DNA of 13,591 nt, from positions 1 through 13,591 of the forward strand of contig DJIP01000381.1 in NCBI GenBank assembly GCA_002433675.1, written 5' to 3'. Shown here in pieces: positions 5,756-13,591 of the stretch. This stretch comes from Halomonas halophila. Its GTDB lineage: Bacteria > Pseudomonadota > Gammaproteobacteria > Pseudomonadales > Halomonadaceae. The first letter of the stretch is position 1. Every line of letters starts with the position of its first letter. The translations under genes and the position numbers were made by a program. The notes under the pieces are model-generated. The model saw only the letters and a list, made by a program, of their open reading frames with translations, was not told where the DNA came from and made no database searches.

Positions 5756-7344
5756 CCCTGGCCATCTTCGCCATCGTATTGACCGCCTACGTGGCGGTGG
5801 CGGCCCTGCTGGCACGCCGCATCAAGAACAAGGATGACTTCTACGTCATGGGTGAGCAGGGCTCGACGCTGCTGATCGTCGGCACCCTGGCCGCTACCTT
5901 CCTCAGTGCCGTGACCCTGATGGGGATCGCCGGTATCTCCTACAGCGAAGGCCCATTGGTGATCGCGGCGCTGGGCTCCTTCGGCGCCTGGGTCGGCACC
6001 CTGATCGCGGTGGTGTTCATCGGTCGCAAGCTGAAGGCGCTGAACTGCCGCACCATGATGGACTTTTTCGACTACCGCTTTAACAACAAGTGGGTCAGCG
6101 TGGTTGCCCTGATCCTGATGGTGATCGGCCTGCTTGGCTACGGCATCATCCAGCTGATCGGCGCCGGCCTGGTGCTGGCCGAGATCATCGATATCCCCTT
6201 CCCGGTGATCATCGTCGCCTTCACCCTGGCGCTGCTGGCGTTCTGTTCGCTGTCCGGCATGTACGGGGTGGTCTACACCGACACCATGATGTTCTTCACC
6301 ATGCTGGCCATCGCCTTCGTCATCGCGCCGATGTTGATCGGCGACGCCGGCTTCGAGGCGATGAAGGGCCTCGGCGAGACCCTGCCCGGCTTCTGGACCG
6401 TAGGGGGCGCCAACGACCGCCCGCTGGGCTGGTCGATCTCCCAGTTCCTGGTGTGGATCCTGTTCTTTGCCTGCACCCCGGCGCTGGTGTCACGCGTGTT
6501 CCCGGCCAAGAACGACTTCGTCATCCTCAAGGTGGCGGTGATCGGTGTATTCTTCGCCCCGGCCATGCAGCTGCTGGTGTTTCTGGCGGCCAGCGCCATG
6601 CAGGTGATCCAGCCCGGTATCGAACCCACCGACCGCGCCATGATCGTCGGCTTCATGGAGCACACCAACCCGACCCTGGCCGGCATCGGTCTGGCCGGTC
6701 TGATGGCGTCGATCATGTCCACCGCCTCGACGCTGTTCGTGCTGACCGGCTTCGCCCTGGCCCGCGACCTCTACGAGAAGCTGTTCGACCGTGAGGTCAG
6801 CGAACGCAAGGGTGTGGTGCTCGGCCGCATCTCCCAGGCGGTGGTGGCGCTGGTGGTATGCGCCGTGGCGATCTCGCGTCCGGCGGGCATCTACTGGATC
6901 TCGATCTACGCCGGCGCGATCTTTGCCGTGGCCTGGCTGCCGACCATCGTCGCCGCCATGCACTGGCGTCGGATGAACGCCAACGCGGCGCTGGCCTGCA
7001 TGCTGGTGGGCTCGATCACCTTCATCGTGGTGGGCGAACTCGAGCGCCACGGCCTGGTCAGCCTGCCGCTGCATATCGACAACCTGCAGGTGGCCATCCT
7101 GCTCGGTACCCTGGCGCTGATCGCGGTGGGACTGAAGAGCCAGCCTTCCGAGTACGAGCTCAAGGTGTTCGACGACATTCGCGCAAGGCGACTGTCCGAC
7201 ACCACCATCCGCGACATCCTGGCCCGTCCCGATGGCGCCCGCGAGCTGGTGCGCGAATACCGCCAGGTGTGGGGCATCATGGTGCTGTTCGTGATCATCG
7301 CAGGCGCGTTGTGGGGCTACCTGTTCAGCAAGCTGGGTACCTGA
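5752..7344 (+). CDS. Sodium:solute symporter (SSS family)
   Basis: A 530-residue inner-membrane protein with about thirteen hydrophobic segments, using the sodium gradient to import a solute. Family features are the first span running from residue 2 to about 20, RIKNKDDFYVMG just after it, the glycine- and serine-rich second span (ATFLSAVTLMG), and GLMASIMSTASTLF around residues 313-326, where SSS proteins place Ser/Thr residues of the Na2 sodium site. About 50 charged residues (from roughly 461) come before a final span near 510-527, so the C-terminus is longer than in many relatives. It overlaps the small membrane protein by four bases and is followed by a strong hairpin that ends the operon. 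The gene context suggests import of the substrate of the hydrolase at 4164-5417. SSS substrates range from pantothenate, proline and acetate to purines, and cannot be read from the sequence. Confidence 0.93.
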   Translation: MTLAIFAIVLTAYVAVAALLARRIKNKDDFYVMGEQGSTLLIVGTLAATFLSAVTLMGIAGISYSEGPLVIAALGSFGAWVGTLIAVVFIGRKLKALNCRTMMDFFDYRFNNKWVSVVALILMVIGLLGYGIIQLIGAGLVLAEIIDIPFPVIIVAFTLALLAFCSLSGMYGVVYTDTMMFFTMLAIAFVIAPMLIGDAGFEAMKGLGETLPGFWTVGGANDRPLGWSISQFLVWILFFACTPALVSRVFPAKNDFVILKVAVIGVFFAPAMQLLVFLAASAMQVIQPGIEPTDRAMIVGFMEHTNPTLAGIGLAGLMASIMSTASTLFVLTGFALARDLYEKLFDREVSERKGVVLGRISQAVVALVVCAVAISRPAGIYWISIYAGAIFAVAWLPTIVAAMHWRRMNANAALACMLVGSITFIVVGELERHGLVSLPLHIDNLQVAILLGTLALIAVGLKSQPSEYELKVFDDIRARRLSDTTIRDILARPDGARELVREYRQVWGIMVLFVIIAGALWGYLFSKLGT

Positions 7345-7373
7345 GCCCGCCGCCAGCGATAGTCCCCGACCGA

Positions 7374-7410
7374 CCAGGCCGGCGCCTCACGGCGCCGGCC
7401 TGGCTTTACT
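7374..7410 (+). terminator. Strong hairpin terminator after the symporter
   Basis: CCAGGCCGGCGCC (7374-7386) pairs perfectly over 13 bp with GGCGCCGGCCTGG (7391-7403) across a TCAC loop, followed by CTTTACT. The T tract is short, but the stem is very stable. It separates the operon from the regulator gene, which begins 59 nt later and so needs read-through or its own promoter. Confidence 0.78.
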
Positions 7411-7462
7411 AAGACGCGCTCCCGGCACACCATTGACGTTCTGGACCCTGCCTGGAGCCTCG

Positions 7463-8938
<1,476 letters not shown>

Positions 8939-9003
8939 AACGTCGGCATCCACAACACATCCCGAAACGCCCGACCGACACACCCATCCTGGACGCCCAC
9001 CCC

Positions 9004-9044
9004 AAAAACGCCAGCGCCCGGCCATCTGGCCGGGCGCTGGCGTT
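9004..9044. terminator. Bidirectional terminator between the regulator and ppc
   Basis: AACGCCAGCGCCCGGCC (9007-9023) pairs perfectly over 17 bp with 9028-9044 across an ATCT loop. On the minus strand the stem is followed by five T (AAAAA at 9004-9008 on the plus strand), making a classic terminator for ppc 22 nt after its stop. On the plus strand the same stem can end transcripts of the activator gene, though only TT precedes CAGG. Confidence 0.88.
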
Positions 9045-9066
9045 CAGGGTAACGCTCGCGGTCGCG

Positions 9067-11715
9067 TCAGCCAGTGTTACGCAGGCCAGCGGCGATCCCC
9101 GCCATGGTCACCATCAGGGCGCGGGACAGGTCCGCGCTGATGGCGCCGTCGGCGTCGCGGTTACGCTGCAGCAGTTCGGCCTGCAGGCCATGCAGCGGGT
9201 CGATGTAGGGGTTACGCACCTCGATGGCCTGACGGATCAGCGGCGTCTTCTCGAGCAGCTCCTGCTGATCGAGGATCTTCAGAAGCTCCTCGTTGAGCTT
9301 GCCGAAACGCTCGCGCAGGCGGTTGCCCAGGGCCTCCAGGCTCGGCTCGTCCACCAGGCGATGCTCGTAGTAGGCGGCCAGTTCCACGTCGGCCTTGGCC
9401 AGCAGCATCTCGAGCATGTCCAGGTAGGTGCCGAAGAACGGCCACTGCTCGCGCATCTCCTGCAGTACCTCGAGTCCGCCGGGCTCGGCCAGACGAGTGG
9501 CGAAGGCCTCGCCGGTGCCGAGCCAGGCCGGCAGCATCAGCCGGATCTGGGTCCAGGCGAAGATCCAGGGGATCGCGCGCAGGGTCTCGACGCCGCCGTC
9601 CTGACGCCGCTTGGTCGGCCGCGAGCCGAGCGGCAGGCGGCCCAGCGCCCCTTCCGGTGTGACCGCACGGAAATACGGCACGAAATCGGGGTCCTGGCGT
9701 ACCACACCGACATAGGCACCGTGGGCGATCTTGGCCAGGCGGTCCATCTCGTCGCGCCAGGCCGGCTTAGGCTTGGGCGGCGGCAGTAGCGAGGCCTCGA
9801 GCACCGCACAGGCGTAGATCTCCATGGAGCGCAGGGCGATATCGGGCTGCCCGAACTTGAAGCGGATCATCTCGCCCTGCTCGGTCACCCTGAGGCTGCC
9901 GTTCACCGACCCTGGCGGCTGGGACAGGATGGCGGCGTGGGACGGACCGCCGCCACGGCCCACGGTGCCACCGCGACCGTGGAACAGGGTCAGGTCTACA
10001 CCGTGGCTTTCGCAGACATCGACCAACGCCTCCTGAGCACGGTACTGGGCCCAGGCCGCCGCCAGCTGGCCGGCGTCCTTGGCCGAATCGGAGTAACCGA
10101 TCATCACCTCCTGGCTGTCACCGGCGAACTGGCGGTAGCCGGGCAGCGCCAGCAGCCGGTCGATGACGTCGCCGGCGCGATTGAGGTCGTCCAGGGTCTC
10201 GAACAGCGGTGCGATGGGCATGCCGACACGGCCCCCCACCTCCTTCATCAGCAACGCCACGGTGAGGACGTCCGAGGGCTGGGCGGCCATGGAGATGATG
10301 TAGGTGCCCAGTTCCTCACCGTGCTCGGAGGCGACCACCTGGAAGGTATCCAGCGTCTCGCGGGTCTCGGCGGAACACTCCCAGCGCCGCGGAATCAACG
10401 GCCGGGTCGATTCGAGTTCGGCCAGCAGGAAGGCCTGACGCTGCTCCTCACTCCATTCGCGGTAGTTGCCAAGGCCCAGATCATGGGTCAGCTCTTCCAT
10501 CACCAGGGCGTGGCGGCCGGCCTCCTGGCGCAGGTCGAGCTTGGTCAGGGTGACACCGAATACCGCCACACGGCGCAGGGTGTCAAGCAGCACGCCGTTG
10601 GCGATGGTGTCCAGGCCGACGTCGCACAGCGAACGGTAGCAGGCCAGCAGCGGCGCATAGAGCTGATCGCGGGTCTCGATGATCGGCCCGCCGTCGTAAC
10701 TCTTGCCGTCGAGTTCGGCCTTGGCCCAGTCGCGGGTGGCTTCGACCTTTGCCACCAGGCGCTTGAGCAGCTCGCGGTAGGGTTCGGCAACGTTGCCGAC
10801 CTCGGCACGCAGGGCGCTGTTGGTGCTCCACATGGACAGCTCGATCTTGAGCTGCTCGAGATCACGCAGGTACAGGTCCGCCGCCATCCAGCGGCCCAGC
10901 AGCAGCACCTCCCGAGTGACCCGGGCGGTGACGTTGGGGTTGCCGTCTCGATCACCGCCCATCCAGGAGGCGAAGCGCAGCGGCGCGGCGTCCAGCGGCA
11001 GACGCTCGCCGGCGCTTTCCAGCAGCAGGTTGTCCAGGTCCCGGTGGAAGTCCGGCACCGCCTGCCACAGAGAATTCTCGATCACCGCAAAGCCCCACTT
11101 GGCCTCGTCCACCGGTGTCGGCCGGTCGTGGCGGATCTCGTCGGTGTGCCAGGCCTGGCTGATCAGTTCCTCGAGCCGGCCCTTGGCCCGGGCCGCCCGC
11201 TCGGGATACTCGCTGGAGGACTCGATGGCGGTGAGGCAGTCATCGATGGCGTCGTACTTCTGGATCAGGGTGCGCCGGATGACCTCGGTGGGATGGGCGG
11301 TCAGCACCAGCTCGACGCGCATGTTGGCCAGCGTCTCGACCAGGGTGCGCGACGAGTGGCCCTCGCGCCGGGCGCGCTCGAGCAGCTCACCCAGCACCGG
11401 CTGCATCCCGGGCTTGTAGTCCTCGACCCGACGAAAGCGGGCGCGGTAGTGCTGCTCGGCGATGTTGGCCAGGTTGAGGAACTGGTTGAACGCCCGGGTC
11501 ACCGGCAGCAGGTCCTTCTCCGGCAGCCGGCGCAGGTACTCAATCAGCTCCTGCTGGCCGGCTTCTTCGCCCTGGCGGCCCCGCTTGGCCAGTCCGCGAA
11601 TCGTCTCGATGCGTGACACGAACTCGGGTCCGAGATCATCGGCGATGGTGCGTCCCAGGCTGTCACCGAGGATGCGGACGTTATCGCGCAAGGATTCGTG
11701 CAGATCGTGGCTCAT
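9067..11715 (-). CDS. ppc: Phosphoenolpyruvate carboxylase
   Basis: An 882-residue cytosolic enzyme, collinear in length with E. coli Ppc (883). It carboxylates PEP with bicarbonate to oxaloacetate, refilling the TCA cycle. The catalytic histidine motif VLTAHPTEVIRRT contains H141; the lysine motif MIGYSDSAKDAG and the glycine-rich loop FHGRGGTVGRGGGP follow in the central region, and the C-terminus ends in the family's RNTG. The start at 11715 has AAGGAG 5-6 nt upstream on the minus strand. mazG ends 79 nt upstream on the same strand with no clear terminator between, so read-through from relA-mazG is possible. A strong terminator follows the stop codon. Allosteric control by acetyl-CoA and aspartate is known for the family, not visible here. 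Confidence 0.98.
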   Translation of the reverse strand: MSHDLHESLRDNVRILGDSLGRTIADDLGPEFVSRIETIRGLAKRGRQGEEAGQQELIEYLRRLPEKDLLPVTRAFNQFLNLANIAEQHYRARFRRVEDYKPGMQPVLGELLERARREGHSSRTLVETLANMRVELVLTAHPTEVIRRTLIQKYDAIDDCLTAIESSSEYPERAARAKGRLEELISQAWHTDEIRHDRPTPVDEAKWGFAVIENSLWQAVPDFHRDLDNLLLESAGERLPLDAAPLRFASWMGGDRDGNPNVTARVTREVLLLGRWMAADLYLRDLEQLKIELSMWSTNSALRAEVGNVAEPYRELLKRLVAKVEATRDWAKAELDGKSYDGGPIIETRDQLYAPLLACYRSLCDVGLDTIANGVLLDTLRRVAVFGVTLTKLDLRQEAGRHALVMEELTHDLGLGNYREWSEEQRQAFLLAELESTRPLIPRRWECSAETRETLDTFQVVASEHGEELGTYIISMAAQPSDVLTVALLMKEVGGRVGMPIAPLFETLDDLNRAGDVIDRLLALPGYRQFAGDSQEVMIGYSDSAKDAGQLAAAWAQYRAQEALVDVCESHGVDLTLFHGRGGTVGRGGGPSHAAILSQPPGSVNGSLRVTEQGEMIRFKFGQPDIALRSMEIYACAVLEASLLPPPKPKPAWRDEMDRLAKIAHGAYVGVVRQDPDFVPYFRAVTPEGALGRLPLGSRPTKRRQDGGVETLRAIPWIFAWTQIRLMLPAWLGTGEAFATRLAEPGGLEVLQEMREQWPFFGTYLDMLEMLLAKADVELAAYYEHRLVDEPSLEALGNRLRERFGKLNEELLKILDQQELLEKTPLIRQAIEVRNPYIDPLHGLQAELLQRNRDADGAISADLSRALMVTMAGIAAGLRNTG

Positions 11716-11794
11716 GGGGTCTCCTTGGGTGTTGTGTCCAGCGGGTCCCGAGCGTGCGGCCCCGCCTTGTTATCGATAGGGTATGACCGCCTCG

Positions 11795-12676
11795 TCAGTC
11801 CATGGTCGGATCGGACGGCTCGGCGCGTTCGGCACGCTTGGCCTGCTGCCAGTGCTCTTCCATCTGCTCCAGCGAGACCCGACCGAGCGGCGTGCCCTGG
11901 GCTTCCAGGGACCGCTCCATATGGCGAAACCGGCTCTCGAAGCGCTGATTGGTGCCTCTCAGGCAGGCTTCCGGGTCGACCCCCAGGGTGCGCGCCAGAT
12001 TGACGGTGGCGAACAGCAGGTCGCCCACCTCGGTGGCGGCGTGGTCACGATCCCCGGCCGAGAGCGCCTCGCGAATCTCACCCAGCTCCTCTTCGAGCTT
12101 GTCGAGCACGCCGTCGGTGTCCGGCCAGTCGAAGCCGACTCGGGCCGCGCGCTTGGACAGCTTGGCGGCGCGGCTAAGCGCCGGCAGGGTACGCGGCACG
12201 TCATCCAGCGCCGAGGCAGAAACCGCCGCCTCGGCCTCGCCCTGCTGCAGACCGCTGCGCCCTTCCCGTTCCTCGGCCTTGAGCGCCTCCCAGCGGGAGT
12301 GGACCTGACGGGTCTCGACCTCGCCGGCACTGACGCCCTGACGACGGGATTCCAGGGTGCCGTCGGGAAACACATGAGGATGGCGACGCAGCATCTTGTC
12401 GGTCAGGGTGTGCACCACGTCATGGAAATCGAAACGCCCTTCCTCGCTACCGAACTGGCTGTAGTAGACCACCTGGAACAACAGGTCGCCGAGCTCCCCC
12501 GGCAGCTCGTCGAAGGCGCGTCGCTCGATGGCGTCGGCGACCTCGTAGGCCTCCTCCAGGGTGTGGGGAACGATCGAGTCCCAGTGCTGCTTGACGTCCC
12601 AGGGACAGCCCTGCTGAGGGTCCCGCAGCACCGCCATCAGGGTCAGCTGGTCGTCGATGGAATAGCGCCGGCTCAT
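11795..12676 (-). CDS. mazG: Nucleoside triphosphate pyrophosphohydrolase MazG
   Basis: A 293-residue all-alpha NTP pyrophosphohydrolase that converts NTPs to NMPs and pyrophosphate; E. coli MazG is also linked to lowering (p)ppGpp in starvation. Two MazG domains are seen: the first with EExxE at 41-45 and ELGD at 61-64, the second with EEELGEIRE at 195-203 and EVGD at 216-219, both complete for Mg binding. It is about 30 residues longer than E. coli MazG (263), the excess lying between the domains (roughly 108-122 and 140-155). The start at 12676 is chosen because its ATG overlaps the relA stop (ATGA, 12673-12676), implying coupled translation, and because the conserved MazG sequence begins there. 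Upstream in-frame extension would lie inside relA. Confidence 0.95.
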   Translation of the reverse strand: MSRRYSIDDQLTLMAVLRDPQQGCPWDVKQHWDSIVPHTLEEAYEVADAIERRAFDELPGELGDLLFQVVYYSQFGSEEGRFDFHDVVHTLTDKMLRRHPHVFPDGTLESRRQGVSAGEVETRQVHSRWEALKAEEREGRSGLQQGEAEAAVSASALDDVPRTLPALSRAAKLSKRAARVGFDWPDTDGVLDKLEEELGEIREALSAGDRDHAATEVGDLLFATVNLARTLGVDPEACLRGTNQRFESRFRHMERSLEAQGTPLGRVSLEQMEEHWQQAKRAERAEPSDPTMD

Positions 12677-13591
12677 GGGCGACGCCCTCCCTGGCCGCGC
12701 TTGCGCTTGACCTCGATGATATTGGGCAGCTGCTGGATGCGGGAGAACAGCCGGCCCAGGGTCTCCAGACCGTCCACCTCGGCGGTGATCGAGATGCGCG
12801 CGATGCCGTCGTCGGTGTTGGTCAGGGTATTGACCGACAGCACGTTGACCTTGTCCTGGCCGAGCACGGCGGTGACGTCGCGCAGCAGGCCGGAGCGGTC
12901 CCAGGCCTGGATCTCGATATCCACCGGGTACTGGCTGCTGGAGCGCTCGCCCCACTCCACCTCGATCACCCGCTGGGGTTCGTCGACCCGCAGCTGCAGG
13001 ATATTGGGGCAGTCCTGTCGATGGATCGAGACGCCCCGGCCCTGGGTGATAAAGCCGACGATCGGCTCGCCGGGGACCGGATGACAGCAGTTGGCCATGT
13101 TGGTCTTGAGGTTGCCGACACCCAGCACGGTGATCTCGCCGTCCGGGGTCTTGGCCGGCTTCTGACGCGGCTTGGCCAGCAGCCGGTCGAGGTGCTCCTG
13201 CTCGTCGCTGTCGCCGAACAGCTGCTGGGCCTGGTGCAGCACCTGACCGATCCGCAGGTCGCCGGCGCCAAGCGCGGCGTACATGTCGTCGGCATTGGCG
13301 TAGTTGACCTTCTGGGCCAGGGTGGCGAGGTCCATGTCGTGGACGTCGAGACGCTTCATCTCGCGCTCGAACAGCGCCTTGCCCTCTTCCAGGTTCTGGT
13401 CACGCGCCTGGTGCTTGAACCAGGACTGGATCTTGGCCCTGGCCCGGGAGGTGCGCACGAAGCCCAGGTTGGGGTTGAGCCAGTCACGGCTCGGGGCGCT
13501 CTTGTTGGCGGTCAGGATCTCGACCTGCTGACCGGTCTTGAGCTTGTAGGTCAGCGGCACGATGCGACCGTTGACCTTGGCGCCGCGACAG
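12673..13591 (-). CDS. relA: GTP pyrophosphokinase RelA, C-terminal part (5' end outside window)
   Basis: About 306 C-terminal residues of a long RelA/SpoT protein; the frame stays open to the right edge. Visible are the end of the TGS domain (CRGAKVNGRIVPLTY...GQQVEILTA), the helical region with WLNPNLGFVRTSRARAKI, the conserved-cysteine/zinc-finger region (NCCHPVPGEPIVGFITQGRGVSIHRQDC) and the terminal ACT/RRM domain (about the last 80 residues). These parts bind the ribosome and sense uncharged tRNA. The synthetase and hydrolase-like domains lie outside the window. RelA rather than SpoT is supported by mazG directly downstream with an ATGA overlap, the order also found in E. coli. A GTG at 13560 is internal and not the start. 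Confidence 0.93.
   Translation of the reverse strand, partial: CRGAKVNGRIVPLTYKLKTGQQVEILTANKSAPSRDWLNPNLGFVRTSRARAKIQSWFKHQARDQNLEEGKALFEREMKRLDVHDMDLATLAQKVNYANADDMYAALGAGDLRIGQVLHQAQQLFGDSDEQEHLDRLLAKPRQKPAKTPDGEITVLGVGNLKTNMANCCHPVPGEPIVGFITQGRGVSIHRQDCPNILQLRVDEPQRVIEVEWGERSSSQYPVDIEIQAWDRSGLLRDVTAVLGQDKVNVLSVNTLTNTDDGIARISITAEVDGLETLGRLFSRIQQLPNIIEVKRKRGQGGRRP

Noticed and set aside
9937..11616. Long plus-strand open frame (559 codons) opposite ppc
   Set aside because: Antisense shadow of the GC-rich ppc gene; no recognisable domain, biased composition and no ribosome site.
12677..12955. N-terminal extension of MazG into relA
   Set aside because: The extension is an out-of-frame reading of the relA ACT domain; the ATGA overlap at 12673-12676 gives a normal coupled start.
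11783..13084. 433-codon plus-strand open frame opposite mazG and relA
   Set aside because: It crosses two well-identified minus-strand genes and their junction and has no domain of its own.

Overview
The window is GC-rich and densely coded, and it reads like the chromosome of a gammaproteobacterium. The relA (3' part), mazG and ppc order on the minus strand, an 882-residue bacterial-type PEP carboxylase, and the style of the transporter and sigma-54 genes suggest Halomonadaceae (Halomonas or a relative). That placement is an inference from gene content and protein flavour; no rRNA, tRNA, CRISPR array or insertion sequence is visible.

Layout. 2-490 (+) is the 3' part of a murein L,D-transpeptidase-like gene. 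491-965 is a long intergenic region with a GC hairpin, a 59-nt almost pure pyrimidine tract, a weak NtrC-like site and a well-spaced -24/-12 (sigma-54) promoter. 966-2315 (+) is a NarK/NasA-type nitrate/nitrite porter followed by an intrinsic terminator. 2593-3282 (+) is a short-chain dehydrogenase and 3348-3827 (+) a Prx5-type peroxiredoxin. 3828-4163 is a regulatory region with two inverted repeats and a near-perfect sigma-54 promoter. 4164-7344 (+) holds an M20-type carbamoyl-amino-acid/ureido amidohydrolase, a 66-residue single-span membrane protein and a sodium:solute symporter, ending at a strong hairpin. 7463-8938 (+) is a PAS/AAA+/Fis sigma-54 activator. A bidirectional terminator separates it from the minus-strand genes: ppc (9067-11715), mazG (11795-12676) and the 3' part of relA (12673-window end).

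The most interesting part is 3.9-8.9 kb. It looks like a self-contained uptake-and-hydrolysis locus. A sigma-54 promoter at 4106-4121 lies about 120 bp downstream of a perfect palindrome, GAGTCG-AAAT-CGACTC. A second palindrome of the same architecture, GAATCG-TTTT-CGATTC, lies between the hydrolase and the small membrane protein. The small protein overlaps the symporter by ATGA, so it is probably a translationally coupled accessory subunit. The adjacent activator carries GAFTGA and a Fis-type HTH, and is the obvious candidate to bind the palindromes. The substrate cannot be read from the sequence; the hydrolase family points to N-carbamoyl amino acids, N-carbamoyl-beta-alanine or a related ureido acid, which would release an amino acid, CO2 and ammonia.

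The nitrate porter gene also has a candidate sigma-54 promoter, so two nitrogen-type transport functions in this window may both depend on sigma-54. The minus-strand block is housekeeping: stringent-response alarmone synthesis (RelA), NTP pyrophosphohydrolysis (MazG, coupled to relA by ATGA) and anaplerotic oxaloacetate formation (Ppc).
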